From Acetobacter pomorum (GTDB lineage Bacteria > Pseudomonadota > Alphaproteobacteria > Acetobacterales > Acetobacteraceae), in contig NZ_PEBQ01000087.1 in assembly GCF_002738225.1 (NCBI RefSeq), forward strand, positions 20,755-84,754: DNA of 64,000 bases. Reading direction: 5' to 3'. This document shows positions 9,481-18,356 of the stretch, piece by piece (the first letter of the stretch is position 1; the number at the start of each line of letters is the position of its first letter). A program made the translations under genes and the position numbers. The notes beneath the pieces were generated by a model. That model made no database searches, was not told the DNA's origin, and saw nothing but the letters and a program-made list of their open reading frames with translations.

Positions 9481-9511
9481 GCTGCCAGCCTTTAACTTAC
9501 TGGCTGGCAGC
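9481..9511. terminator. Stem-loop between convergent hydrolase and trmJ-like genes
   Basis: A perfect 10-bp inverted repeat, GCTGCCAGCC and GGCTGGCAGC, with an 11-nt loop lies in the 67-nt gap between the two convergent genes. There is no U-tract, so it may be a weak or Rho-assisted terminator for both directions. Confidence 0.55.
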
Positions 9512-9534
9512 AGGTATATTCCCCCGCAAATCCT

Positions 9535-10305
9535 TCAGTCTTTGCGGCGTGGATGCGCCAGCTCTCTTACAACGCCGTGCAGTGTGCGTAGTTCCTGCTC
9601 TGTCACCTCACCACGTGTAAAAAAGTGGCGAAGGTTACGCACCATGCCGGGGCGTTTCTGCTCATTTCGCAGAAAACCGCAATCATCCAGTTCACGCTCC
9701 AGATGTTGCAGAAAATTCTCCAGCTCCCCTTTGGTGGCTACGTGGGTCTCATTTGTCATAAGTTCACGCGGGGGTGTTTGATCATCAGCCATCCACCATT
9801 CATACGCCATGATCATGACAGCCTGTGCTAGATTGAGCGACATGAAAGCTGGGTTGAGCGGATAACGAATAAGCGCATCCGCACGCGCCATATCCTCATT
9901 ATCAAGGCCCGCGCGTTCGGGACCAAACATTAGGCCAACCCTTAGCCCGCGCCTTGTTGCTGCGCGCAATTCCGCTGCACCACCACGCGCCGTTAACACG
10001 GGCTTGATGATATGCCGCGGGCGCGGGCAAGTTGCATAAACATGGTGCAGGTCTGCCACGGCATCATCTACACTTTCGTGCACTGTTGCCGCTTCCAGAA
10101 TCCGGTCTGCCCCGGAGGAAGCCCGCCATGCACGCTCCTGCGGCCAGCCATCACGCGGGCTAACAAGCCGTAAATGAAAAAGGCCCCCATTGGCCATGGC
10201 GCGGGCCGTGGTGCCAATATTTTCTGCCATTTGCGGGCGTACCAAAATAACAACCGGCGTATTGCCTATTGGCTCTAAAGGTGCGCCACCATCCCGCCCG
10301 GTCAT
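9535..10305 (-). CDS. trmJ: SPOUT-class RNA 2'-O-methyltransferase, TrmJ-like
   Basis: A 256-residue SPOUT (TrmH-family group 1) methyltransferase, most like TrmJ, which methylates the 2'-OH of nucleotide 32 in tRNA using S-adenosylmethionine. Motif 1 is the N-terminal VRPQMAENIGTTARAM stretch. The deep trefoil knot motifs are MFGPERAGLDNED and YPLNPAFMSLNLAQAV. A C-terminal helical extension from about residue 180 is typical of TrmJ and mediates tRNA binding. Its start overlaps the stop of cysS by 4 nt (ATGA), so the two tRNA-related genes are coupled. The exact target position cannot be told from sequence alone. Confidence 0.85.
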   Translation of the reverse strand: MTGRDGGAPLEPIGNTPVVILVRPQMAENIGTTARAMANGGLFHLRLVSPRDGWPQERAWRASSGADRILEAATVHESVDDAVADLHHVYATCPRPRHIIKPVLTARGGAAELRAATRRGLRVGLMFGPERAGLDNEDMARADALIRYPLNPAFMSLNLAQAVMIMAYEWWMADDQTPPRELMTNETHVATKGELENFLQHLERELDDCGFLRNEQKRPGMVRNLRHFFTRGEVTEQELRTLHGVVRELAHPRRKD

Positions 10306-11672
10306 GCGCGCCTCCAGCTTGTGCCATCTTTGGTATCTTCCAACACAATGCCTTGTGCCTGAAGCTGATCGCGCAGCGCATCTGCCTTTGCAAAATCCCG
10401 TGCCTTACGAGCCGCCAGACGCTTGTTAATCAAAGCTTCAATAGCGGCATCTTCATCAGATGCATCGCCTTTGAACCATTGTTCCGGGTCTCCCTGCAAA
10501 AGACCTAGCATGCCTGCACCCGCTTTAAGGCCACCAGCGGCCTGCCTATCTCCTGCCAGAGCCTGTGCGGCAAGTGCATGTAATTCTGCTATGGCTTTGG
10601 GTGTATTCAAGTCATCCGCCAGTGCCTGCAACACACTCTCTGGCACATCTGCCTGGGGCACAGGCCCCGCAGCAAGTGCACGGTAGAACCGATCCAGCGT
10701 TTTACGCGCTTCCTGCAAACCGGCCTGTGTATAATTAAGAGTGGAGCGATAGTGCGCCCCCAACAGCAGCAGACGCAAAGCCTCTGCCGGGGCTTGTGCC
10801 AGCACATCCCGAATCGTCAGAAAATTGCCCAAAGACTTGGACATTTTCTCGCCCTCAACCAGCAGCATGGCATTATGCACCCAGTAATTGGCAAACTTGC
10901 CATGTGGGAAGCAGCACAAGCTCTGGGCACGTTCATTTTCATGGTGCGGGAACAGAAGGTCTGACCCACCGCCATGAATATCAAAGCTATCTCCCAGATA
11001 ACGATGAGACATGGCTGAACATTCAATATGCCAGCCCGGTCGGCCACGACCCCAAGGACTATCCCATCCCGGCTGGTCTGCATCCGATGGTTTCCACAGC
11101 ACAAAATCACCCGGCGCTTTTTTATAGGGGGCAACCTCTACACGAGCCCCAGCTTCCAGCTCTTCGGGGTTGCGGCCTGAAAGTGCGCCATAGGATGGAA
11201 ATGAGCCGACCGAAAACAGCACATGCCCTTCGGCTTCATACGCATGGCCGTTTTCAATCAGCCGCGCGATCATAGTCTGCATTTCACCAATATTATGCGT
11301 TGCACGTGGCTCTATATCCGGCGGCAGCACGTTCATGGAAGCCAGATCCTGATGGAACTCTTCCGTTGTGCGTTGGGTTAGAGAGCCAATATCCTCACCA
11401 TTCGCACGGGCGCGAGCAGTAATCTTGTCATCAACATCCGTGATATTCCGCACAAACGTTACGCGTGGATAAATATGCCGCAGCAAGCGCACCAGCACAT
11501 CTGCCGTAAGCATGGCCCGCAAATTACCAATATGGGCTAAGTCATACACTGTGGGTCCACAGTAATAGACTTTTACATGTGCCGGATCGATAGGCGTAAA
11601 CGGCACCGTGGCACGGCTTTGGCTATCGTGCAGGGATAGAACGGGGTGAGGAGGAAAATGAGAATGCGGCAT
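10302..11672 (-). CDS. cysS: Cysteinyl-tRNA synthetase
   Basis: Charges tRNA-Cys. This is a class I synthetase of about 456 residues. The zinc/HIGH region reads YYCGPTVYDLAHIGN near the N-terminus, and further zinc ligands lie in WHIECSAM and FPHHENERAQ. The KMSKS loop is EKMSKSLGN. A DALR-type helical anticodon region with a KARDFAKADALRDQL tail ends the protein. In-frame TTG/ATG codons at 11738 and 11735 would add about 22 residues without a ribosome site. The ATG at 11672 gives the family length and is preferred, though its own ribosome site is also weak. It is divergent from tRNA-Thr. Confidence 0.94.
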   Translation of the reverse strand: MPHSHFPPHPVLSLHDSQSRATVPFTPIDPAHVKVYYCGPTVYDLAHIGNLRAMLTADVLVRLLRHIYPRVTFVRNITDVDDKITARARANGEDIGSLTQRTTEEFHQDLASMNVLPPDIEPRATHNIGEMQTMIARLIENGHAYEAEGHVLFSVGSFPSYGALSGRNPEELEAGARVEVAPYKKAPGDFVLWKPSDADQPGWDSPWGRGRPGWHIECSAMSHRYLGDSFDIHGGGSDLLFPHHENERAQSLCCFPHGKFANYWVHNAMLLVEGEKMSKSLGNFLTIRDVLAQAPAEALRLLLLGAHYRSTLNYTQAGLQEARKTLDRFYRALAAGPVPQADVPESVLQALADDLNTPKAIAELHALAAQALAGDRQAAGGLKAGAGMLGLLQGDPEQWFKGDASDEDAAIEALINKRLAARKARDFAKADALRDQLQAQGIVLEDTKDGTSWRRA

Positions 11673-11808
11673 GCAGCCTAGATGCGCCAGCAGCGGTTTG
11701 GATGCAATATCCCGCTGCGCCAAAAAACCTTTCATCAATACAAAAACAGGTCTTGACGGCAGGGGGTGGTTTCAGCTTAATTCTGCCCCTGCGTAAAGAC
11801 GCATCAGT

Positions 11809-11883
11809 GCCCTTATAGCTCAGTGGTAGAGCAACCGCCTTGTAAGCGGTAGGTCGTGGGTTCAAATCCTACTGGGGGCACCA
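11809..11883 (+). tRNA. tRNA-Thr (anticodon UGU)
   Basis: A complete cloverleaf can be drawn. The acceptor GCCCTTA pairs with TGGGGGC (with G-U pairs), the D arm is GCTC...GAGC, and the anticodon stem ACCGC/GCGGT holds the loop CTTGTAA with anticodon TGT at 11841-11843. The T arm is GTGGG/CCTAC with TTCAAAT. Discriminator A and an encoded CCA follow. It reads ACA threonine codons. Confidence 0.97.
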
Positions 11884-11932
11884 CTTTTTCTCCCCATTCA
11901 AAATTTGGTATTGCGGGTCTGGCAGCCGGTTT

Positions 11933-13270
11933 TTACGCGGCTACCCATCCATCCTGCTTAAGGGCAACACCTGCCAGATACAGGCTACCGCAAATCAGCA
12001 CGCGCGCATGTGGTTGTGGGTTTTGTGCAACCAATGCATCAAGCGCTTCAACCAGTGTTGGTCCAACCTGGGCTTTTCCACCAGAAGCTTTCACAATGGC
12101 TTCTACAGGCAATGCCAGATGCTGTTGTGGCTCACAAATAGCCCATACGCTGGATGCAAACGGCAAAACCGGATGCAAAAACCCTGTGGCATCCTTAGTT
12201 TGCTTCATCCCTACCAGCACATGCAAGGGTTGATCCTTCCATTGTGCCAGTTCCTGCGCCAAGGCATTCCCCGCTCCGGGATTATGGCCGCCATCCAGCC
12301 AAAGCTCCCATCCCTTAGGAAGATGAGATGCCAATTTGCCATGAAGTTGCTGCATACGGGCAGGCCATTGCACCCGGCCAATGCCCTGCCACGCCTGTGC
12401 TGGCACATGCAGGCCAGAAACACGTAATGCCTCTACCGCAAGACCAACATTTTCAATCTGCCACGGCCCAACCAATGCAGGCTGCGGTAATGTGAATTCT
12501 CCGGCCTTATCCGCAAATATCAGTTCACTCTTGGCCGATTCCACACCTTTTTGCGGCGTAACTGACCATTCAGTCCCTCGCCGATAAAGCTGAGCCCTCA
12601 CCTTATCCGCCTGCGCTTGCAGAACCTTCATAACAGCTTCTGGCTGATTGCCTGTTACAGCAGGCACGCCCGGCTTAAAGATACCCGCCTTTTCTGCCGC
12701 AATAGCCTCCAGCGTATCCCCCAAAAAAGCCTCATGATCGCGCGAGACGGAGGTCACAATACATGCAGCAGGCTTCCGCAACACATTTGTGGCATCACAC
12801 CGGCCACCAAGCCCCACTTCAATAATGGCCAGATCAGCCGGGTGCCGGGAAAACAGTAGAAAGCCAGCAGCCGTCAGAACTTCAAATACGGTAATGGGCG
12901 CACCATCATTTACCCGCTCAATTTCCTCCAACGTGGCAACCAGTTCCGATTCGCTTACCAGTTTACCGGCAATACGGAAGCGCTCTGTTACATCCACCAG
13001 ATGAGGGGATGTCATAACATGCACGCGCCAGCCTGCGGCTTCACCAATCGCGCGCAGAGTCGCACACGTACTGCCCTTCCCGTTTGTACCAGCAACATGG
13101 ATAACGGAAGGCAATTTTTCTTCCGGGTGCCCCAGCTTTGCCAGCAGCGCCTCTAACCGGCCCAAGGAAAGGTCAATCAGTGCGGGATACAGGTTATTCA
13201 ACCGTTCCAACACCGCGCCGGTCCGGCCCGTAAATTCTGCTGTCGGGCCAGAGGCTGCTACTTTTGTCAT
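11933..13270 (-). CDS. folC: Bifunctional folylpolyglutamate/dihydrofolate synthase
   Basis: Adds glutamate to dihydropteroate and to reduced folates, using ATP. The 445-residue protein belongs to the Mur-ligase family. It has the P-loop HVAGTNGKGST, the SPHLVDVTERFRI folate-binding segment, the IIEVGLGGRCDATN motif and the LDGGHNPGA segment of the C-terminal domain. The gene lies 7 nt after accD on the same strand, an arrangement common in proteobacteria, so both are probably on one mRNA. With folP at 24.6-25.7 kb it is one of two folate genes in the window. Confidence 0.94.
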   Translation of the reverse strand: MTKVAASGPTAEFTGRTGAVLERLNNLYPALIDLSLGRLEALLAKLGHPEEKLPSVIHVAGTNGKGSTCATLRAIGEAAGWRVHVMTSPHLVDVTERFRIAGKLVSESELVATLEEIERVNDGAPITVFEVLTAAGFLLFSRHPADLAIIEVGLGGRCDATNVLRKPAACIVTSVSRDHEAFLGDTLEAIAAEKAGIFKPGVPAVTGNQPEAVMKVLQAQADKVRAQLYRRGTEWSVTPQKGVESAKSELIFADKAGEFTLPQPALVGPWQIENVGLAVEALRVSGLHVPAQAWQGIGRVQWPARMQQLHGKLASHLPKGWELWLDGGHNPGAGNALAQELAQWKDQPLHVLVGMKQTKDATGFLHPVLPFASSVWAICEPQQHLALPVEAIVKASGGKAQVGPTLVEALDALVAQNPQPHARVLICGSLYLAGVALKQDGWVAA

Positions 13271-13277
13271 GGAAAGA

Positions 13278-14183
13278 TTACTCTGCGGCGGCGGGAGCCG
13301 GTGCCTGAGGGCGCGGCGGTGGGGCTTTTACATCTGCCGGTGCATGCATCAACAACCCGATCACGCGGGCCAATGTTGCAGGTACATCCTTACGCTGCAC
13401 CACCATGTCCAGCATACCGTGATCCAACAGGTATTCAGACCGCTGAAAGCCTTCTGGCAGTTTTTCGCGCACTGTATCCTGAATAACGCGCGGGCCAGCA
13501 AACCCAATCAGGGCGTTGGGTTCAGCCATTTGCACATCACCCAGCATGGCAAAGGATGCCGTAACCCCGCCTGTGGTCGGGTTGGTAAGCACCACAATAT
13601 AAGGCAGCCCGGCTTCTTTCAGCATTTCAACAGCCACAGTGGTGCGCGGCATCTGCATCAGGCTGATAACGCCTTCCTGCATACGTGCGCCGCCAGAAGC
13701 CGTGAAGATAACCAGCGGTGCCTTTTGCAAAATGGCCAGACGGGCAGCAGCCACAAAACGTTCACCAAAAGCGGCCCCCATGGTGCCCGCCATGAATTCA
13801 AACGCCATCACACCCACAACGGCTTGATGCCCACCAATGGTGCCGTGCGCTACAATCAGCGATTCATCAAGATGGCTTTTTGCACGCGCTTCCTTAAGCC
13901 GATCTGTATATTTTTTCTGATCCCGGAACCCAAGCGGATCAACCGGTGCAGATGGCAGCTCAATACGGGTGAAATCCCCGTTATCAAACGTCCATTTCAG
14001 ACGGTCCATAACTGGTGCACGCATGTGGTGCCCACAATGAGGGCACACATTTAATGCCTTGTGCAGCTCTTTGGTCAGAATCATCTGGCTGCACGAGTCA
14101 CAGGTCGTCCACAGATTATCCGGTACATCCCGACGCAGCAGGCCGCGAATTTTGGGACGAACATATTCGGTGATCCAGCTCAT
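13278..14183 (-). CDS. accD: Acetyl-CoA carboxylase carboxyltransferase subunit beta
   Basis: AccD forms the carboxyltransferase with AccA and makes malonyl-CoA for fatty acid synthesis. The N-terminal zinc ribbon has cysteines C28, C31, C47 and C50. The carboxyltransferase core includes FTASGGARMQEG and the FAGPRVIQDTVREKLPEGFQ segment. A Pro/Ala-rich tail ends the 301-residue protein. A longer frame reaches 14210, but the ATG at 14183, with AGGG 7 nt upstream and the usual MSWITEYVRP opening, is the likely start. folC follows closely. Confidence 0.95.
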   Translation of the reverse strand: MSWITEYVRPKIRGLLRRDVPDNLWTTCDSCSQMILTKELHKALNVCPHCGHHMRAPVMDRLKWTFDNGDFTRIELPSAPVDPLGFRDQKKYTDRLKEARAKSHLDESLIVAHGTIGGHQAVVGVMAFEFMAGTMGAAFGERFVAAARLAILQKAPLVIFTASGGARMQEGVISLMQMPRTTVAVEMLKEAGLPYIVVLTNPTTGGVTASFAMLGDVQMAEPNALIGFAGPRVIQDTVREKLPEGFQRSEYLLDHGMLDMVVQRKDVPATLARVIGLLMHAPADVKAPPPRPQAPAPAAAE

Positions 14184-14232
14184 TTTGAACCCTGTGACTG
14201 CACAATACAAATTGCAGGGACAAATATTGGCC

Positions 14233-14258
14233 CAGCACGCGTTGCATTACGCGTGCTG
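14233..14258. terminator. Stem-loop between trxA and accD
   Basis: A perfect 9-bp inverted repeat, CAGCACGCG and CGCGTGCTG, with an 8-nt loop lies downstream of trxA and about 50 nt before accD on the minus strand. There is no T-run after the stem, so it may be an attenuator or an mRNA-stabilising hairpin rather than a strong terminator. Confidence 0.45.
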
Positions 14259-14329
14259 AACCTATCTGCCAAGTTTTATAAGATCCTACAGGCTATATGC
14301 CCCTGCTGAAAATAAACCTGAAGCTCTAA

Positions 14330-14656
14330 TTACAGAGCGCTTTCTACCCATGCCTTCAACTGGCTTTTGGGCAGGGCACCCACTTTTTTATCTATAACCT
14401 TGCCATCACGCACCAGCATAAGGGTTGGAATGCTACGTACCTGATACGCATTTGGAGTTTCCGGGTTGTCATCAATATTTACCTTGGCAACCGTTACCTT
14501 GCCGGCAAATTCCTTGCCAATTTCTTCCAGTGCCGGGCCAATCATTTTGCATGGGCCGCACCATTCTGCCCAGAAATCTACCAGCACAAGGCCAGAGGCC
14601 TTGAGAACATCTTTATCAAAGCTGGAATCGCTGACAGCAAGCGTATGTTCACTCAT
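14330..14656 (-). CDS. trxA: Thioredoxin
   Basis: A 108-residue cytoplasmic thioredoxin that reduces disulfides in ribonucleotide reductase, peroxiredoxins and other proteins. The redox motif WCGPC has C33 and C36, and the cis-proline is in the RSIPTLMLV segment. The ATG at 14656 has AAGGAA 8 nt upstream and gives the normal length; a longer open frame to 14683 adds nine residues without support. A small hairpin lies in its leader at 14678-14697. Confidence 0.95.
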   Translation of the reverse strand: MSEHTLAVSDSSFDKDVLKASGLVLVDFWAEWCGPCKMIGPALEEIGKEFAGKVTVAKVNIDDNPETPNAYQVRSIPTLMLVRDGKVIDKKVGALPKSQLKAWVESAL

Positions 14657-14677
14657 TTTCTGGTTCCTTAAACTTCT

Positions 14678-14697
14678 CGGCATGTATCCACATGCCG
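14678..14697. promoter_or_regulatory. Short inverted repeat in the trxA leader
   Basis: CGGCATG and CATGCCG form a perfect 7-bp stem with a 6-nt loop, centred about 30 nt upstream of the trxA start. It may be an operator or an mRNA hairpin; no regulator can be assigned. Confidence 0.35.
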
Positions 14698-14783
14698 TAA
14701 ACTGCCTTTACCAATGCAGGGCGATAAGTTGAAACGACTATCTACCCAACTCTGTCTAACACTTAAGGTTGCGCCTGCTGCGG

Positions 14784-17700
14784 TCAAGATACAGCCGCAG
14801 GCAAAATGCCCGGCGCATGTTTATCCAACAATACATCAGGCAAAACATCTGCTCGTGGCACTTCTGTCCACACCAGAACACAGATGACAGGTCGATCTGG
14901 CCATATACCTTGCAAAAGAGCACGGTAAGCTGCCATCTGCCGAAGATATAAAACAGGTGTGCCCTGCACCGTGCGTGGTGCATGGCGACCGGTCTTAAAA
15001 TCACAAACCAACACTTTGTCTGACAACACACGCAAACGATCAACCTGCCCAACAATAACTTGACCACCCGCCACACCAGCAAGCCGCTGTTCCGCCCGGG
15101 CAGCCGGATCGAACAGGTCTGCCAGACCCGGCATCTTCAAAACAGCCAAAACCTGTTGCGCCAGTTTATCAGCCTCATGCACAGATAAACCACTTGCAGG
15201 CCGCGCCAGCCACTGATGCGCCAAGGCCGATTGCTGCTCTACAGGGCAGGCTGGCAAAAACTGCAACAAGGCATGCACCAGATTACCACGCCGAAATGCG
15301 GCCTCACGCGCTTTGGCAGGTGTTACAGCCGTTACATCCAAAGGTGAATGCACAGATGGCAACGGCCCCAGCATAGCATCATCTGGCCTACTGGGCGCCA
15401 ACGGACGCGCCAACGGACTTTCAGCTTCTGGCAAAACAGGTTTCCACAAGGGAGCTGTCCCCATCCATTTTGGCAATGGCGTTGCTTTTATATTGTCATC
15501 TTCCGAATATGGCGCTGGTTTTGATGGCGCTACCTTTGTCTGAGGGCGCTCTTCCAGCAATAACATGGACCCGTCCCAGTCACCCTCCTGAAAATCCACT
15601 TCATGCGCACCAGCCTTTTCAAAACCAATACGGCATCTTTCGTACCAGCTTTCTGCGGGCACTGTGCTTGCCGGTTTCCACCCGCAAACAATCAATCTAT
15701 CTGCAGCACGTGTAAGGGCCACATAAAGCAAGCGGTTATATTCCTCCACTACGCGGCTACGCATATTCTCCTTCAGGTTGCGCGTTAACCCTACTGACAA
15801 GGCATTACGTGGCACATATAAAGGTACATCTAGATTTTCTGATTTATCATGTGCCCAAAACAATCTATCTTCAAAACGTGGCAAACCAACTGTATCTGGC
15901 AAAATAACCAAACGTGCCTGCAACCCCTTAGAACCATGTGCAGTCATAATTCTAACAGCATCACCGCCAGTTTCCGCTTCACGCTTCACAGTTTCTTCTG
16001 AATGCCGCATCCAGTGCAGAAACCCCTGCAAAGAAGAGGGATGTTGGTCCTGAAATCTGAGGGCAGCAGATAAGAGTTCGTCAATCGGCTCCGCTGCTTC
16101 TGGCCCCAGGCGCGCAAGCAACCGTGCACGTGCTCCTCCCGGACCCAAGGCAGCAGAAAGAAATTCATAAGGTGTGAGATAATCTACTTTTTTGAACAAA
16201 CCATTTAGAAAATTCCATGCCTGCTTCCAATCTGGTTGTTCTATATGGCGTTCACGCAGAACAGACCATAAAGGCTCTCCTTTTTCACGCCCTGTCGCCA
16301 ATGTCATCAAACTCTCATCTGACACACCTCCCAAGGGGGATGTCAGCACACATGCCAATGTCAGATCATCTTGAGGCAACAACAGTGCTGCGCATAAAAA
16401 AAGCAAATCCTGAACAGCCAGATGATCTGCCAAGCCTGTACGCACAAGCGTCGTAACAGGAATGTTCTGCCCTTTTAATGCACGCACAAGCATACCCACA
16501 AATGGAGAGCGGCGTGGAACCAGAACAAGAATATCACCTGCCTTTAAAGGTTTTTGTTCACATAACGGCTTTTCATGCAGCTGTTTAAAAATATATTTTG
16601 CCACAGCATCTGCCAGTTTCTGGCGCGGACTTTGGCGTGTTGCATTGCCACATGCAGCCTCCCACGGGCTAACAACATCCTCTTCCTCTTTTGTTTCAAC
16701 CAGAGGCCATAATTCCACACGGCCACCCTCACCTGGGCGTGCCGTAATATGCTCCATAACCTGCCCCGGTTCTTCTACAACCCCTTTAGCTGCTTCAGGT
16801 TCTGCAAAAACAGCATCAACAAGTTTAAGAACAGGCGCCGTTGAGCGGAAAGAAACCGTTAATTCTGGCTCACGCCATAACAAATGTGCATTCTGAACAC
16901 GATTTTTGAATTTCTGACGCCATTCCCGAAAAGAATCTGGATCTGCGCCCTGAAACCCATAAATGGATTGCTTATAATCCCCTACAGCAAAAATAGTGCG
17001 TGGCGGCGCATCTTCACTCCATCGGCCAAGGCCGGAAAAAAACTCTTCTGTCAGATCACCTGCAATACGCCATTGTTCAGGAGATGTATCCTGCACTTCA
17101 TCCAGCAAAAGGTGGTCTATACCTCCATCCAGCTTGTACATAACCCATGCCGCACCTGGTTCTTGCAAAAGGCCTAGAGCCCGTTGGATAAGATCATCAT
17201 ATTCTATCTGCCCATGCCGTGCCTTTTGCGTTGTATAAAGGCCAGAAACAGAAGCGGCCATCTTAAGCAAGGCGCTCCCCATTTCTGCCAGTTTACGGGC
17301 ACGCTGCTGTTCTTCTACCTTTATTAGGCGAGCACCTTCTTTCTGAATATAATCTGCAATATCTGCGTATTTTTCAGAAAGTTTCTTAGAAATCAAACCA
17401 GCAGAACGTATCTTTCCATCTTTGGTGAGAAATCCATTGCGCCAGATGGTCCATTGCTCTGCACGCTCTGAGGAAGAAAGTGCAAGCCAATCTAAAAGAA
17501 GAAGCGCATTTCTTTTTATTGCTTCAGAACCTTTCTCTGAAAGAATCTGAAACCCTTCTCTCAAGTTCTGCTCTTCGGAAAGATTAGAACATATTTTTTT
17601 CAAAAAATCTTCCGTGCTTCCATGTAATATATCAGATGGAATCCCAAGCACCTGACACAGAAGTGTTTCTGCCTTTTGCGAATCTTGCACAACAAGGTTT

Positions 17701-18356
17701 AATAAGGCAGATGATCTTTCATCCCTCCTTAAAACTCCAGAAATAAAAATAAAGTCCCCTAAAGATATCTGTCCTGCAAGAGGGGAAATAATATCTTCCT
17801 TTTGCTGTCCCAGAACCGCTTCCACACATGCTTGCAAAGCTAAAGATGCATCTGTTTCTTCCATAACCGTAAAATGCGGATTCATGGAGGCTTCTAATGG
17901 AAAGCGCCGCAACAAAGATTGGCAAAATGCGTGGATTGTTCCAATACGCATGCCCCCCGGAAGATCCAGAACCTCTGCAAATAATGCCCGTGCACGGCGG
18001 CGTGTTTCATCTGTGCAGGGAACATATAATTCTGCCAGTTCTTTATCCAGATCCTTGTCTGCCAATGTCACCCAACGGCCCAAACGGGTTTGAAGCCGGA
18101 TGGACATTTCTGCGGCCGCAGCTTTGGTAAAAGTGAGACATAAAATACGTGCCGGCGAGCTACCATGTTGAATTGAGCCATCTTCCGTCAACCGCGGCAA
18201 CATGAGGCGCAAAAGGCGATCAATTAACAATTTTGTTTTGCCACTTCCTGCAGAAGCCGAAACAAAAACCGATGCAGATGGATCTGATGCCAATGCCTGC
18301 TGTGCATTTGCTTGAGCAATAGCTTTTTGCAAAGCCTCCTGTGCAGATAAGCTCAT
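14784..18356 (-). CDS. addA: AddA helicase-nuclease, double-strand break repair
   Basis: AddA is the UvrD-type helicase and nuclease subunit of AddAB, which resects double-strand ends and loads RecA; it replaces RecBCD in alphaproteobacteria. The 1190-residue protein has Walker A SAGSGKT at residues 35-41, the LLLDEVQDTSPEQW Walker B region and the SKGLQARLVILPDT motif. A C-terminal RecB-type nuclease has VLVCDFKTGRHAP. Its start overlaps the stop of addB by 4 nt, so tsaE, addB and addA form one coupled unit. Nothing looks truncated. Confidence 0.95.
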   Translation of the reverse strand: MSLSAQEALQKAIAQANAQQALASDPSASVFVSASAGSGKTKLLIDRLLRLMLPRLTEDGSIQHGSSPARILCLTFTKAAAAEMSIRLQTRLGRWVTLADKDLDKELAELYVPCTDETRRRARALFAEVLDLPGGMRIGTIHAFCQSLLRRFPLEASMNPHFTVMEETDASLALQACVEAVLGQQKEDIISPLAGQISLGDFIFISGVLRRDERSSALLNLVVQDSQKAETLLCQVLGIPSDILHGSTEDFLKKICSNLSEEQNLREGFQILSEKGSEAIKRNALLLLDWLALSSSERAEQWTIWRNGFLTKDGKIRSAGLISKKLSEKYADIADYIQKEGARLIKVEEQQRARKLAEMGSALLKMAASVSGLYTTQKARHGQIEYDDLIQRALGLLQEPGAAWVMYKLDGGIDHLLLDEVQDTSPEQWRIAGDLTEEFFSGLGRWSEDAPPRTIFAVGDYKQSIYGFQGADPDSFREWRQKFKNRVQNAHLLWREPELTVSFRSTAPVLKLVDAVFAEPEAAKGVVEEPGQVMEHITARPGEGGRVELWPLVETKEEEDVVSPWEAACGNATRQSPRQKLADAVAKYIFKQLHEKPLCEQKPLKAGDILVLVPRRSPFVGMLVRALKGQNIPVTTLVRTGLADHLAVQDLLFLCAALLLPQDDLTLACVLTSPLGGVSDESLMTLATGREKGEPLWSVLRERHIEQPDWKQAWNFLNGLFKKVDYLTPYEFLSAALGPGGARARLLARLGPEAAEPIDELLSAALRFQDQHPSSLQGFLHWMRHSEETVKREAETGGDAVRIMTAHGSKGLQARLVILPDTVGLPRFEDRLFWAHDKSENLDVPLYVPRNALSVGLTRNLKENMRSRVVEEYNRLLYVALTRAADRLIVCGWKPASTVPAESWYERCRIGFEKAGAHEVDFQEGDWDGSMLLLEERPQTKVAPSKPAPYSEDDNIKATPLPKWMGTAPLWKPVLPEAESPLARPLAPSRPDDAMLGPLPSVHSPLDVTAVTPAKAREAAFRRGNLVHALLQFLPACPVEQQSALAHQWLARPASGLSVHEADKLAQQVLAVLKMPGLADLFDPAARAEQRLAGVAGGQVIVGQVDRLRVLSDKVLVCDFKTGRHAPRTVQGTPVLYLRQMAAYRALLQGIWPDRPVICVLVWTEVPRADVLPDVLLDKHAPGILPAAVS